This document shows, piece by piece, positions 26,949-36,195 of a stretch of DNA of 64,000 nt (its first letter is position 1; each line of letters begins with the position of its first letter). Origin of the DNA: Moraxella porci DSM 25326 (lineage in GTDB: Bacteria > Pseudomonadota > Gammaproteobacteria > Pseudomonadales > Moraxellaceae); the NCBI RefSeq assembly GCF_002014855.1, contig NZ_MUYV01000005.1, positions 124,001 through 188,000 of the forward strand. Reading direction: 5' to 3'. The translations under genes and the position numbers were made by a program. Below the pieces are notes generated by a model. That model worked only from the letters and a program-made list of their open reading frames with translations, was not told where the DNA came from and made no database searches.

Positions 26949-28820
26949 ATGAGTATGCTAGCGTGGACTTTTATTTGCCCACTGATTGGTTTTTTGATCT
27001 TAGCAAGCTTGCGTGATCGCCTATCTGAAACAATGGCTACCATTGTTGGTGTGGGTAGTATGGCATTATCGGCAATCTTTGCCTTGATGACATCACTGGA
27101 TTATTTCCAAAATTATAATGGACAAGCGGTGAATGTACCGCTATGGACCTGGCTAAAAGTGGGCGAGTTTGCCCCAGCTTTTGGCTTGCAGTTTGATGGT
27201 CTAACTTTGACCATGACCGCCATCATTACTGGTGTGGGCTTTTTGATTCATCTATTCGCTTCATGGTACATGAAGGGTGAAGATGGTTTTGCACGTTTTT
27301 TTAGCTACCTAAACCTATTCGTCGCCAGTATGCTACTACTAGTGCAGGGCGATAACCTGCTGTTACTATACCTAGGCTGGGAAGGCGTTGGTATCTGCTC
27401 ATACCTATTGATTGGTTTTTATTATTCTGAGCGTGCCAATGGCCGTGCGGCGATTAAGGCATTCACCGTGACCCGTGTAGGCGATGTGTTTTTGGCGATT
27501 GGTTTATTCCTATTGTTCCGTGAGTTTGGCACCTTGACCATCTCTGAGATCATCACCAAAGCACCTGAAGTATTTAGTGTCAATAATCCTACGATGATTT
27601 TGACGACCATGATGCTAGTGGGCGGCGCTTGGGGTAAGTCAGCGCAGATTCCACTACACACATGGCTTGCTGATGCAATGGCGGGCCCGACGCCAGTCTC
27701 AGCATTGATTCACGCGGCGACGATGGTAACTGCTGGCGTGTATCTGATCGCTCGTATGCATCCATTATTTGTCCTAACACCTGAAGTACTACTATACTGG
27801 GTAGGTGGCGTTGGTGCTATCTCGATGCTTGTTGCAGGTTTTTGTGCTTTGGCACAAACGGACATCAAGCGTATCTTGGCTTACTCAACCATGAGTCAGC
27901 TTGGCTATATGTTTATCGCACTGGGTGTGGGTGCTTGGCAAGCGGCGATTTTCCACTTGATGACGCACGCATTCTTTAAGGCATTGCTATTCTTGGCATC
28001 AGGTGCGGTGATTTTGTCAGTGCATCACGAACAAAACATCTTTAAGATGGGTGGTTTGTATAAGAAAATCCCACTGGTCTTTGCTTGCTTTGTCGTCGGT
28101 GGTGGTGCCTTGGTGGCATTGCCTTGGGTGACTGTCGGTTTCTACTCAAAAGAAGCGATTCTTTGGGAGGCGTATGCAGGCGGTTATCAAACCCTATTCT
28201 GGGCAGGTGTCGTCGGTGCATTCTTGACATCGGTTTATACTTTCCGCTTGATTTGGATTACCTTCTTTGGCGAAGAAAAAACCCATGCACATAAGCTATC
28301 AGGCATCTCATATTGGCTGCCTTTGACTGTACTGCTTGTGCTATCAACGGGTGTGGGTGCACTGCTTGTACCACCTTTGACAGGTGTACTACCACTTGGC
28401 CCTGGTGCACTACTTGAGCAAGCAGGTGATGCTCATGCCAAGCATACGGCTGAATATATCGCTGTTGGCTTTATGGCGGCAGGGTTGCTACTGGCTGTGA
28501 TTTTGTATGTATTTAACAAAGGTCGCCTGCTTGAATGCTTTAAAAAGACTGCCATCGGTGGTGCGATGTATCATTGGTGCTATCATGGCTTGGGCTTTGA
28601 TGCATTGTATGACATCGTCTTTGTCAAGCCATTCTTGGCAATCGCCAAAGCACTACGCAATGACCCAGTGGATAAGCTGATTAATGTTTTCCCTGCATTG
28701 GCATCAGTGGGCAACAAATTGACTGCAAAAACCCAAACTGGTCTATTGCGTACACACGCGATCAGCTTTGGTTTTGGCTTGGTCATTCTTCTAATCTTGG
28801 CAATGATGATGGTGGTGTAA
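26949..28820 (+). CDS. nuoL: NADH-quinone oxidoreductase subunit L
   Basis: This is the distal antiporter-like subunit of the membrane arm, whose long lateral C-terminal helix runs along NuoM and NuoN. Conserved proton-channel segments are LLLYLGWEGVGICSYLLIGFYY, GGAWGKSAQIPLHTWLADAM with GPTPVSALIHAATMVTAGVY, and KRILAYSTMSQLGYMF. Length 623 residues fits. It starts 3 nt after nuoK; GGGGTAAG serves as ribosome site. Confidence 0.97.
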   Translation: MSMLAWTFICPLIGFLILASLRDRLSETMATIVGVGSMALSAIFALMTSLDYFQNYNGQAVNVPLWTWLKVGEFAPAFGLQFDGLTLTMTAIITGVGFLIHLFASWYMKGEDGFARFFSYLNLFVASMLLLVQGDNLLLLYLGWEGVGICSYLLIGFYYSERANGRAAIKAFTVTRVGDVFLAIGLFLLFREFGTLTISEIITKAPEVFSVNNPTMILTTMMLVGGAWGKSAQIPLHTWLADAMAGPTPVSALIHAATMVTAGVYLIARMHPLFVLTPEVLLYWVGGVGAISMLVAGFCALAQTDIKRILAYSTMSQLGYMFIALGVGAWQAAIFHLMTHAFFKALLFLASGAVILSVHHEQNIFKMGGLYKKIPLVFACFVVGGGALVALPWVTVGFYSKEAILWEAYAGGYQTLFWAGVVGAFLTSVYTFRLIWITFFGEEKTHAHKLSGISYWLPLTVLLVLSTGVGALLVPPLTGVLPLGPGALLEQAGDAHAKHTAEYIAVGFMAAGLLLAVILYVFNKGRLLECFKKTAIGGAMYHWCYHGLGFDALYDIVFVKPFLAIAKALRNDPVDKLINVFPALASVGNKLTAKTQTGLLRTHAISFGFGLVILLILAMMMVV

Positions 28821-28821
28821 G

Positions 28822-30537
28822 ATGGCATTAGAACAAAATTGGATACTGCCAGCATTGATTGCAATTCCGTTTATTGCAGGCTTATTGTGCTGGCTGATTG
28901 AGAAAGTGGATGATCGCTTGCCGCGATGGATTGCACTGATTGGCATGGCGATTACCTTTGGCCTGACTTTGGTACTATGGCAACAAGGCGGTATGAATAC
29001 CTTGCTTGCAACCGAAGGGGCGGTCGATAAAAATAACCTACCTTGGGCGGCGCAGTTTATCCTGCCATGGATTCCAACTTTTGGCATCAAGTTTCATTTG
29101 GCGATGGATGGCCTGTCGCTACTGATGATTGCGTTGACAGCCTTTTTGGGTATCATGGCGGTTGGTTGTTCATGGGGTGAAATTCAGCGCCGTGTGGGCT
29201 TTTTCCACCTGAATCTACTATGGAGCTTGGGTGGTGTTATTGGTGTCTTTTTGGCAATTGACTTATTCTTATTCTTCTTCTTTTGGGAATTGATGCTATT
29301 GCCAATTTATTTTTTGATTGCGTTGTGGGGTCATAATGCCACAGGCGGTCGCACCAAAGAATATGCTGCCACCAAGTTCTTTATTTACACCCAAGCATCC
29401 GGCCTGATTATGCTGATTGGTATCTTGCTACTGGTCATCATTCATTTTAGCCAAACTGGGGTGCTAAGCTTTGATTATCATGATCTTTTGGGTCTAAATC
29501 TTGGCGGTTGGGAATACATTATCATGCTGTGCTTCTTTATCGGCTTTGCGGTGAAGTTGCCAATTTTCCCACTGCATGGCTGGCTACCTGAAGCACACGC
29601 CCAAGCACCGACCGCAGGTTCTGTGGACTTGGCAGGTATCTTGATCAAGACAGCGGCATTTGGTTTATTACGCTTTGTCTTGCCATTATTCCCAACGGCA
29701 TCTGCTGAATTTGCACCGATTGCGATTGTACTTGGTATGATTGGCGTATTCTATGGTGCGTTCTTGGCATTTGCCCAAAGCGATGTCAAACGACTGCTTG
29801 CCTATACCAGTATCTCACACATGGGCTTTGTAGTGCTGGCGATTTATGCTGGTACTTTGGTATCGCTACAAGGCTTGATGGTGCAGATGATTGCACATGG
29901 CTTGTCTAGTGCAGCGCTATTTATCATGGCAGGTCAGCTGTATGAGCGTCTGCATACGCGTGATTTGACTTTGATGGGTGGTATGTGGGGTCAGTTCCGC
30001 TACTTTGCACCACTATTGATGTTCTTTAGTGCAGCCTTGCTGGGTATTCCAGGTACGGGCAACTTCATCGGTGAGATTTTGATTTTGCTTGGTGCGTTCA
30101 AATTGCATCCGATTGCAACTGTGCTTGCAACTGTTAGCCTAGTGCTTGCTGGTCTATATTCGCTGATCATGATTTATCAAGCGCTCTTTGGCAAAAATAC
30201 TACCGCTACACTGGTCAAACAAAATGGCGGTAAGCTCAAAGACCTTGGCAAGCGAGAACTGCTACTGCTCGTGACTTTGGGTGTAGGTTTGGTATGGCTT
30301 GGTCTATATCCACAGCCAGTACTGGATAAATCACAAAGCTCAATGCAGTGGATCTCACAAGCTTATACCTATGATGTCAAAGCGAGTGCTACTGAGCATG
30401 GTGTACGCCTGATTGATGGTAATATGGGTGACTTTATGCAAGAGCACGCCAATCATCTGCATGGTGTCGGACATGATGCCAAGCATGAACACGGATACCA
30501 TGGTTATCATGGTCACAACCACACACACGGAGAGTAA
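28822..30537 (+). CDS. nuoM: NADH-quinone oxidoreductase subunit M with histidine-rich C-terminal tail
   Basis: This is an antiporter-like proton-pumping subunit. Typical blocks are FFFFWELMLLPIYFLIALWG (key glutamate), FAVKLPIFPLHGWLPEAHAQAP (key lysine), and VKRLLAYTSISHMGFVVLA. After the last helix the protein continues with a hydrophilic tail. Its last 32 residues contain 11 histidines, spaced among Gly and acidic residues, and end GHNHTHGE. E. coli NuoM (509 residues) has no such tail; this protein has 571. The tail should face a membrane surface and could bind a transition metal. The gene starts one base after the nuoL stop. Confidence 0.96.
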   Translation: MALEQNWILPALIAIPFIAGLLCWLIEKVDDRLPRWIALIGMAITFGLTLVLWQQGGMNTLLATEGAVDKNNLPWAAQFILPWIPTFGIKFHLAMDGLSLLMIALTAFLGIMAVGCSWGEIQRRVGFFHLNLLWSLGGVIGVFLAIDLFLFFFFWELMLLPIYFLIALWGHNATGGRTKEYAATKFFIYTQASGLIMLIGILLLVIIHFSQTGVLSFDYHDLLGLNLGGWEYIIMLCFFIGFAVKLPIFPLHGWLPEAHAQAPTAGSVDLAGILIKTAAFGLLRFVLPLFPTASAEFAPIAIVLGMIGVFYGAFLAFAQSDVKRLLAYTSISHMGFVVLAIYAGTLVSLQGLMVQMIAHGLSSAALFIMAGQLYERLHTRDLTLMGGMWGQFRYFAPLLMFFSAALLGIPGTGNFIGEILILLGAFKLHPIATVLATVSLVLAGLYSLIMIYQALFGKNTTATLVKQNGGKLKDLGKRELLLLVTLGVGLVWLGLYPQPVLDKSQSSMQWISQAYTYDVKASATEHGVRLIDGNMGDFMQEHANHLHGVGHDAKHEHGYHGYHGHNHTHGE

Positions 30538-30539
30538 TT

Positions 30540-32018
30540 ATGGATCATATGATTTTCGCATCTGTTTCGTCATTACTGCCGATGGTTGTGGTGGCGCTAA
30601 CAGCCTTGGTGGTGATGTTCGCCATCGCTATGAAACGCTCACATTTTTGGACGGCGACCATCAGTGTCGTCGGTCTGAACATTGCTTTACTTGCTTTATT
30701 GGCACAGGCGATGGGTCTGATGCCATCAGGCGGTACGCTGGGCGGACTGTTTATGTTTGATGGTTTTGCCAAATTTAATATGGGCGTGATTTTGATTGCG
30801 TCATTGGCGTGCTGTACACTGTCTTATGGCTATTTTGAGACACTCAAAGACAATAAAGATGAACTGTATCTGTTGATGCTGATTTCGACTTTGGGTGCGA
30901 TGTTGATGACAGGTGCCGAGCATTTGGCGGCATTCTTTATGAGTCTTGAGCTGTTGTCTGTGCCAATGTATGGGATGCTTGCCTATACGTTCTTGCGTGC
31001 TCGTTCGCTTGAGGCGGGTCTAAAATACCTAGTACTATCGGCAGCAGCATCAGCGACGCTACTGATGGGTATGGCGCTGATTTTTGCTGATACAGGTACT
31101 TTGTACTTTGATGGTTTGGCTCGCGCCATGTATGCTAATGAAGTCAGTAGCCTATTTGCTGCTGGCGCAGTACTGATGGTCGTGTCTATTGCCTTTAAGC
31201 TGTCGGCAGCACCGTTTCATGCGTGGGTGTCTGATGTCTATGAGGGCGCACCATCACCCGTGGCGGCATTCTTGGCAAGTGTTAGTAAAGTTGCCATGAT
31301 GGCATTGGCGCTCAGATTCTTAATCGGCAGCCATGTGGTCATCACGCCATTATCCGAGGTGATCTTAACAGTGATCATCGTGGCATCCATCGTGATTGGT
31401 AACTTACTTGCCATTCGTCAAGACAACCTTAAGCGTATGCTGGCATATTCATCGATTGCCCATATCGGCTATGCGCTGATTGCACTGCTTGCGGTGCAAG
31501 GTGGCGGCACAGGTTTGGTGAGTCTGTACATGGCGGTGTACGCACTGACATCGATCGGTGCCTTTGGGGTGATTGCCTTGATGTCTAGCCCATATCGTGA
31601 GCGTGGTCATACATCGATCAGTGGCGAGGCGGACGAGCTGAGATTTTATCAAGGTCTGTTCTGGCGTCGCCCTGTATTGACTGCAGTCTTGACTGTGATG
31701 CTATTGTCATTGGCAGGTATCCCATTGACCGCAGGCTTTATCACCAAATTCACCATCTTCTTTGCTGCCGTGCAGGGTATGCGGTTTTGGGCGGCTGGGA
31801 TGATTATCCTTGGCAGCGCCATCGGCTTGTACTACTATCTGCGAGTACTGGTCAATCTATACCAAAAACCAAAAACCAACCTTGAATTTGATGCACACCA
31901 GCATTGGGGTGTCAAAGCGGGTGGTGTGATGGTGATGATTGTGACTGCTTTGGTCCTGATTTTTGGTGTCTTACCAGAGGGTATGATGCAATTGGCAGGA
32001 CTTGCGGTGATTCGCTAA
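30540..32018 (+). CDS. nuoN: NADH-quinone oxidoreductase subunit N
   Basis: This is the third antiporter-like subunit and the last gene of the operon. Conserved stretches are FFMSLELLSVPMYGMLAY, LSAAPFHAWVSDVYEGAPSP and LKRMLAYSSIAHIGYALIAL, and the C-terminal broken helix is LAGIPLTAGFITKFTIFFA. GGAGAG precedes the ATG, 2 nt after the nuoM stop. Length 492 residues is usual. A strong intrinsic terminator closes the operon. Confidence 0.97.
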   Translation: MDHMIFASVSSLLPMVVVALTALVVMFAIAMKRSHFWTATISVVGLNIALLALLAQAMGLMPSGGTLGGLFMFDGFAKFNMGVILIASLACCTLSYGYFETLKDNKDELYLLMLISTLGAMLMTGAEHLAAFFMSLELLSVPMYGMLAYTFLRARSLEAGLKYLVLSAAASATLLMGMALIFADTGTLYFDGLARAMYANEVSSLFAAGAVLMVVSIAFKLSAAPFHAWVSDVYEGAPSPVAAFLASVSKVAMMALALRFLIGSHVVITPLSEVILTVIIVASIVIGNLLAIRQDNLKRMLAYSSIAHIGYALIALLAVQGGGTGLVSLYMAVYALTSIGAFGVIALMSSPYRERGHTSISGEADELRFYQGLFWRRPVLTAVLTVMLLSLAGIPLTAGFITKFTIFFAAVQGMRFWAAGMIILGSAIGLYYYLRVLVNLYQKPKTNLEFDAHQHWGVKAGGVMVMIVTALVLIFGVLPEGMMQLAGLAVIR

Positions 32019-32036
32019 TTACCAAGCTCTGATTCG

Positions 32037-32068
32037 AAACAAGCACCGTGATTGGTGCTTGTTTTGTT
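32037..32068 (+). terminator. Intrinsic terminator at the end of the nuo operon
   Basis: A perfect 11-bp stem (32037-32047 with 32054-32064) with a 6-nt loop is followed by a T-rich tract. Confidence 0.88.
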
Positions 32069-32115
32069 TGGATGGCTTTGGTATATTGTATTTTTTAAAT
32101 AATGAATGACAACTT

Positions 32116-32919
32116 ATGAGCGACGAAAAAGCCATCGCACTGACTGTGCTTTCAAAGACCGTTTGGTCAGATACTTTATTTAGCTTCACCACGACACGCC
32201 CTGAGGGTTTTCGCTTTGAGGCAGGGCAGTTTGTGCGACTGGGCGTAAACCCAAGTGAGCTTAGTGCCAATCAAGGCAAAAATGTGCCTGATGAGCGGAT
32301 TTTTCGAGCATATTCGGTTGCATCATCGCCGTATGATGAGGTGCTTGAATTTTTCTCGGTGGTCGTGCCAGATGGGGCGTTTACTTCACAGCTTCAGCAT
32401 CTACAAGCCAATGACACGCTATGGCTCAATCCCACGCCGTTTGGCTTTTTGACTTTATCTCGCTATCAAGAACCAGCACCCAAGACACTGTGGCTATTAT
32501 CCACTGGGACAGGGCTTGCTCCGTTTCTATCTATGTTGCAGGATTTATATACTTGGGAAAATTACCAAAACATCATCTTGGTGTATAGTGCCCGCACAAG
32601 CCGTGAATTGGCTTACCAAGATAAAATCCGAGAACTTAGCGAGACTTTCGCTCTGATGAGCGAGCAGACGGTGAATTTTAAGTATATTCCCATTGTGACT
32701 CGTGAAGCGGTTGATGGCTGTTTGCAGGCTCGCATCCCGACGCTGATCGAACAAGGGGAGCTTGAACGACTGGCAGGTATTGCGTTGGATACTGATAGTC
32801 ATGTGATGCTCTGCGGCAATCCTGCAATGGTTGATGACACCAAAGAAGCACTCAAAGCCAAGGGCTTGACGATGAATCGTCGTGGTGTGGGCAATATCGC
32901 TGTTGAGAATTATTGGTAA
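32116..32919 (+). CDS. fpr: Ferredoxin/flavodoxin--NADP+ reductase
   Basis: This FAD protein exchanges electrons between NADPH and ferredoxin or flavodoxin in the cytosol, supporting iron-sulfur assembly and oxidative-stress defence. The FAD-binding block is RAYSVASSPYDE, the NADP-binding loop is LLSTGTGLAPFLSML, and VMLCGNPAMVDDTKEAL is the C-terminal nucleotide motif. The protein ends in an aromatic residue (NIAVENYW), which would stack on the flavin as in the subclass of bacterial reductases. It has 267 residues. It is separated from nuo by a terminator and followed after 11-14 nt by pncA. Confidence 0.94.
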   Translation: MSDEKAIALTVLSKTVWSDTLFSFTTTRPEGFRFEAGQFVRLGVNPSELSANQGKNVPDERIFRAYSVASSPYDEVLEFFSVVVPDGAFTSQLQHLQANDTLWLNPTPFGFLTLSRYQEPAPKTLWLLSTGTGLAPFLSMLQDLYTWENYQNIILVYSARTSRELAYQDKIRELSETFALMSEQTVNFKYIPIVTREAVDGCLQARIPTLIEQGELERLAGIALDTDSHVMLCGNPAMVDDTKEALKAKGLTMNRRGVGNIAVENYW

Positions 32920-32933
32920 ATGGATGAAAAATG

Positions 32934-33563
32934 ATGAAAAATATTAATCAAGCCACCACAGCGCTGATAGTGGTCGATGTCCAAAATGGCTTTATCACAG
33001 GCAATCTTGCGGTAAAAAATGCCGAACGCGTCGTACCGATCATTAATCAGCTTGCCAAACAATTTGAGCATGTGGTGATGACTCAAGATTATCATCCTGC
33101 CAATCATATCTCATTTGCTTCTAATCATGCCGATAAGCAGCCATTTGACACTATCGTGCTCAAGTATGGCGAGCAAATTCTGTGGCCTGACCACTGTATT
33201 CAAGGTACGGATGATGCCAATTTTCATCCTGATTTGGACATTCCGCACGCGCAGTTGATCATCCGCAAGGGCCATCATTGGCAAGTGGATAGCTATTCGG
33301 GTTTTATGGAAGCTGATGGCACCATGACAGGGCTTGATGGCTATCTAAAACAGCGTGGTATCGATACGGTCTATGTGGTGGGGATTGCGACTGATTTTTG
33401 TGTGGCGTGGACAGCGATGGATGCCGCCAATCTTGGCTATCAGTGTACGGTGCTGATGGATGCGACTGCTGCCATTGATCAAGATAGCTCACTACAAGCT
33501 GCCATCGATGATATGCAAGCGATGGATGTGGTGCTGGATTTTAGTAAATTTGCACAAGATTAA
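32934..33563 (+). CDS. pncA: Nicotinamidase
   Basis: The enzyme hydrolyses nicotinamide to nicotinate for NAD salvage. The catalytic triad is visible: Asp in ALIVVDVQNGFI, Lys in IIRKGHHWQVDSYSGF, and Cys in VGIATDFCVAWTAMDA. The metal site is DYHPANHISFASNH, and LWPDHCIQGT is also characteristic. Two adjacent ATG codons (32931, 32934) are possible. Its proximity to fpr suggests co-transcription and a redox-cofactor theme. Length (209 residues) is standard. Confidence 0.95.
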   Translation: MKNINQATTALIVVDVQNGFITGNLAVKNAERVVPIINQLAKQFEHVVMTQDYHPANHISFASNHADKQPFDTIVLKYGEQILWPDHCIQGTDDANFHPDLDIPHAQLIIRKGHHWQVDSYSGFMEADGTMTGLDGYLKQRGIDTVYVVGIATDFCVAWTAMDAANLGYQCTVLMDATAAIDQDSSLQAAIDDMQAMDVVLDFSKFAQD

Positions 33564-33602
33564 GCGCTCTTTTAGGTACTCAGATAGAAGTCTTAATCGA
33601 TA

Positions 33603-33627
33603 TTTTATTAATTATATATTAATAAAA
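33603..33627. repeat. AT-only inverted repeat between pncA and azlD
   Basis: TTTTATTAAT (33603-33612) and ATTAATAAAA (33618-33627) are perfect 10-bp arms around a 5-nt loop between two convergent genes. It may act as a weak bidirectional terminator; the lack of G and C makes that uncertain. Confidence 0.45.
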
Positions 33628-33756
33628 ATATGAAAGCAAATAAAATCAAGCAAGCTGTCGGTCATTTTTGTGATGGATAGATGTTGATGGCTCTTTGATC
33701 GTCCGTACTTTAGCTTAAGCATTGGCCATCGGCTGATTAATCTTATGGCAAATGAC

Positions 33757-34113
33757 CTACAGCAAACCGTGAATCATCTCACCGATCAAAAACCCCACCA
33801 TCCCGATAATCACACTCATGCCAGTGTTGATGCCGCGAGCGGTGGCAAGGATGGTGGCGATGATACCGCAGATGGTGGCAATCATCGGACTATGCTCAGT
33901 CGGCGCCTCAAAAAACGGCAGCATCAGCACCATCGTCATCGCAACGATGATCGCACCGCCAAGAGGCGCTAAGGGCGAATTTTCGGCGGTAAAAAAACGA
34001 ATGATGGGCGAATTATCAGGTAATAAAAACGGCAACGCACGAGACAAGGCGGTCAAAAAAGCCATCGCCACCACAGCAATTACCAAAGTCGAAAAATTAG
34101 CTTGGCTAAACAT
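33757..34113 (-). CDS. azlD: AzlD family branched-chain amino acid transport subunit
   Basis: This small membrane protein (118 residues, about four helices) is the partner of AzlC in export of branched-chain amino acids or analogues. Typical features are the N-terminal TALSRALPFLL, the helix LAPLGGAIIVAMTMVLMLPFF and the closing GMSVIIGMVGFLIGEMI. It starts 9 nt after azlC on the same strand, so the two genes form an operon. It lies tail-to-tail with pncA. Confidence 0.87.
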   Translation of the reverse strand: MFSQANFSTLVIAVVAMAFLTALSRALPFLLPDNSPIIRFFTAENSPLAPLGGAIIVAMTMVLMLPFFEAPTEHSPMIATICGIIATILATARGINTGMSVIIGMVGFLIGEMIHGLL

Positions 34114-34122
34114 AGCTACCCC

Positions 34123-34815
34123 TTATCCTCTGATGCGATTGATGGCTAATTGCACAAGCACACCTGCAAAGCCCGCCACCAGTAGCGCGATTTCTCCGTG
34201 TCCATAGCGTGTGCAGAGGATGGCAATCACCGCTGAAATGATCAGCGCCACGCGAAAGCGAGGCTCACTGATAAAAGCGTGCGTCGAGAGCGAAACGAAT
34301 AACGCCACAAACGCAAAATTCATCACCGCACTCATCGTCGGATAATCAGCCAGTAGTTTGCCACCATAAATCCCTGCAATCGTCCCGCCCCACCATGACA
34401 CCCATGAGACGATGGCAAGCCCGATCAGCCATGGCTTTTGGTTGTCGATGTCTTTGAGTTTCGCCATCGCTGTGGCAAAGACCTCATCGGTAATCAGCGG
34501 CGCAATCCAAATCATGCCATCACTGGATTTGAGATGGCGTTTCATTAGTGGTACATATAACAGATGCCGAGAGTCGAGCAGGGCGCACAATCCGACCACT
34601 GCCGTCACGCTCGCACCGCTCATAATGGAGGCGAATAACAAAAACTGACTAGCGCCTGCATAAATAAACAAACTCATCGCCACAATCACCCAAGTGGGAA
34701 ATCCTGCCGCCGTCGTCGCCATGCCAAAAGCGATCGCCACAGGAATATAGCCTAGCGCGATGGGTAGGGCGGCTTGACAGCCTTGGCGTAGTGCTTGTTG
34801 ATTGGACTGGCTCAT
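34123..34815 (-). CDS. azlC: AzlC family branched-chain amino acid exporter
   Basis: This 230-residue membrane protein has the AzlC/YgaZ signature: QGCQAALPIALGYIPVAIAFG at the N-terminus, LFIYAGASQFLLFASI, and CALLDSRHLLYVPLMKRHLK with TDEVFATAMAK. YgaZH-type pairs export valine and related amino acids; the substrate here is inferred only from family. A TTGCTA-16-TATAAT promoter lies just upstream and gives a very short leader. Confidence 0.92.
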   Translation of the reverse strand: MSQSNQQALRQGCQAALPIALGYIPVAIAFGMATTAAGFPTWVIVAMSLFIYAGASQFLLFASIMSGASVTAVVGLCALLDSRHLLYVPLMKRHLKSSDGMIWIAPLITDEVFATAMAKLKDIDNQKPWLIGLAIVSWVSWWGGTIAGIYGGKLLADYPTMSAVMNFAFVALFVSLSTHAFISEPRFRVALIISAVIAILCTRYGHGEIALLVAGFAGVLVQLAINRIRG

Positions 34816-34839
34816 AATGATAAATCGATAAAAATCACT

Positions 34840-34867
34840 ATTATAACCAAGTTTAATAAATTAGCAA
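34840..34867 (-). promoter_or_regulatory. Promoter of azlCD
   Basis: On the minus strand TTGCTA (34867-34862) and TATAAT (34845-34840) are 16 nt apart, ending 24 nt before the azlC start. Confidence 0.45.
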
Positions 34868-34947
34868 TATTTATCAAAAAGGCGATGACGGCTGTGGGGT
34901 TATTGTCATGCATTGAGCCGCATGATGATCTGATGCAAGATTTACAT

Positions 34948-35316
34948 TTAAAAAAATAAAATCAACGCCCAGACGATGGTTAAGGCTGATAATGACACAA
35001 ACTGCGCAGCGCTGCCCATGTCTTTGGCGCGGCCAGATAAAGGATGATGCTCAGTGCTAACGCGATCAACCACCGCTTCGATGGCGGAATTGAACAGCTC
35101 AACAATAATACAAAACAAGCAAACAAAAATCATGAATGCGCGCTCAAGGGTGCTGACATCCAAGATAAAAGTCAATGGGATAAGAACAAGATTAATCCAG
35201 ATGATCTGGCGAAAAGCAGCTTCATGTCGATAAGCTGCAACAAATCCTGCCATCGAATAACCAAAGGCATTGATGATACGGCGGATGCCAGTTTTGCCTT
35301 TTTGGGGTGAGTACAT
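34948..35316 (-). CDS. dgkA: Diacylglycerol kinase DgkA
   Basis: This is a small trimeric inner-membrane kinase that recycles diacylglycerol (made when phospholipid headgroups are transferred to periplasmic glucans or lipid A) to phosphatidic acid. Its signature ELFNSAIEAVVDRVSTEHHP is intact, with YRHEAAFRQIIWIN at the N-terminus and three membrane helices. Length is 122 residues. Phosphoethanolamine transferase reactions also release diacylglycerol, so the presence of eptA 1.6 kb away on the same strand is functionally sensible. Confidence 0.95.
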   Translation of the reverse strand: MYSPQKGKTGIRRIINAFGYSMAGFVAAYRHEAAFRQIIWINLVLIPLTFILDVSTLERAFMIFVCLFCIIVELFNSAIEAVVDRVSTEHHPLSGRAKDMGSAAQFVSLSALTIVWALILFF

Positions 35317-35344
35317 ATCAGTTCCTCATAAAATATAGCAAGCA

Positions 35345-36043
35345 TTAAGCAGTCTGAATACCAAAAAAATGCCCAATCAAACTGGTCGCAGCCAGAGCAA
35401 CCACACCCCAGATCACCACACGAGCCATCGCAAGCATCTTATTGGCACCGCCCAGATGCGCTGAGAGCATGCCCAGTAGCGCAAGTCCTACCAATGTCGC
35501 GATCCATAAGGCTGTGATGCGCATCGGCTGAGGTGCCGCATAAACGCACAATAGCGGTAAGATCGCACCCATCACAAATGACGCTGCCGACGCCAGTGCG
35601 GCTTGTAGGGGATTGGCAGACAGATCCTCATTTAGTCCGATCTCATCGCGTGCATGCGCTTGTAGTGCATCGTGTTTGGTCAGAGCTTCAGCGACTTTGG
35701 CAGCAAGATCGGCATCCAGACCTCTGGACTGATAAATTTGGGTCAGTTCTTTTAGCTCATTGTCAGGGTTGTGCATCAGCTCATATGCTTCTTTGGCAAG
35801 ATCGGCCTTTTCGGTGTCTGCTTGCGATGACACGGAGACATATTCACCAGCTGCCATACTGATCGCACCAGCGATGAGTGATGCCACACCAGTCAAGATC
35901 AGCGTCTGCTCACTGCTGCCTGCAGCAGCAACACCCATCAGTAGGCTTGCGGTGCTGATCAGCCCGTCATTGGCGCCCAACACTGTGGCGCGCAGCCAGT
36001 TATTACGATTGCTAAAATGAGGTTCGGGATGGGTGCTTCTCAT
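35345..36043 (-). CDS. VIT1/CCC1 family metal-ion transporter
   Basis: This membrane protein is related to plant VIT1 and yeast CCC1, which move Fe(II) or Mn(II) across membranes. The first helix motif RATVLGANDGLISTASLLMG and the second GAISMAAGEYVSVSSQADTEK are diagnostic. A helical, charged cytosolic linker follows with acidic residues that bind metal in homologues, then three more helices. The frame begins at 36070, but the ATG at 36043 (MRSTHPEPHFSNRNNW) has AGGT upstream and matches the family start. Length is then 232 residues. Confidence 0.9.
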   Translation of the reverse strand: MRSTHPEPHFSNRNNWLRATVLGANDGLISTASLLMGVAAAGSSEQTLILTGVASLIAGAISMAAGEYVSVSSQADTEKADLAKEAYELMHNPDNELKELTQIYQSRGLDADLAAKVAEALTKHDALQAHARDEIGLNEDLSANPLQAALASAASFVMGAILPLLCVYAAPQPMRITALWIATLVGLALLGMLSAHLGGANKMLAMARVVIWGVVALAATSLIGHFFGIQTA

Positions 36044-36118
36044 GATGATTACCTGTGATAAGTATGACATTAGTATAACATAGGGTAGCGTTAAGTGTTT
36101 GAATGTTGATCAATCGGT

Positions 36119-36195
36119 TTAGGTCATACTGCCAGATCTGTGAAAAAATAACAGTGCCAAGCTTCCTGCGATCAGCCAAGCTGTGCATAAAGATG
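36119..36195 (-). other. Out-of-frame 3' remnant of the pap2 gene
   Basis: Directly beyond the pap2 stop, the minus-strand +1 frame continues with FSHALASLCTAWLIAGSLAL and FFHRSGSMT before a TAA at 36119-36121. Joined after GDHF this restores GDHFFSHALAS, the normal end of this PAP2 subgroup, and a last membrane helix. One T appears to be missing from a run (five Ts present, six needed). Confidence 0.65.

Noticed and set aside
33745..34207. Plus-strand frames opposite azlD and azlC
   Set aside because: They are antisense shadows; the minus-strand frames have clear AzlD and AzlC motifs.
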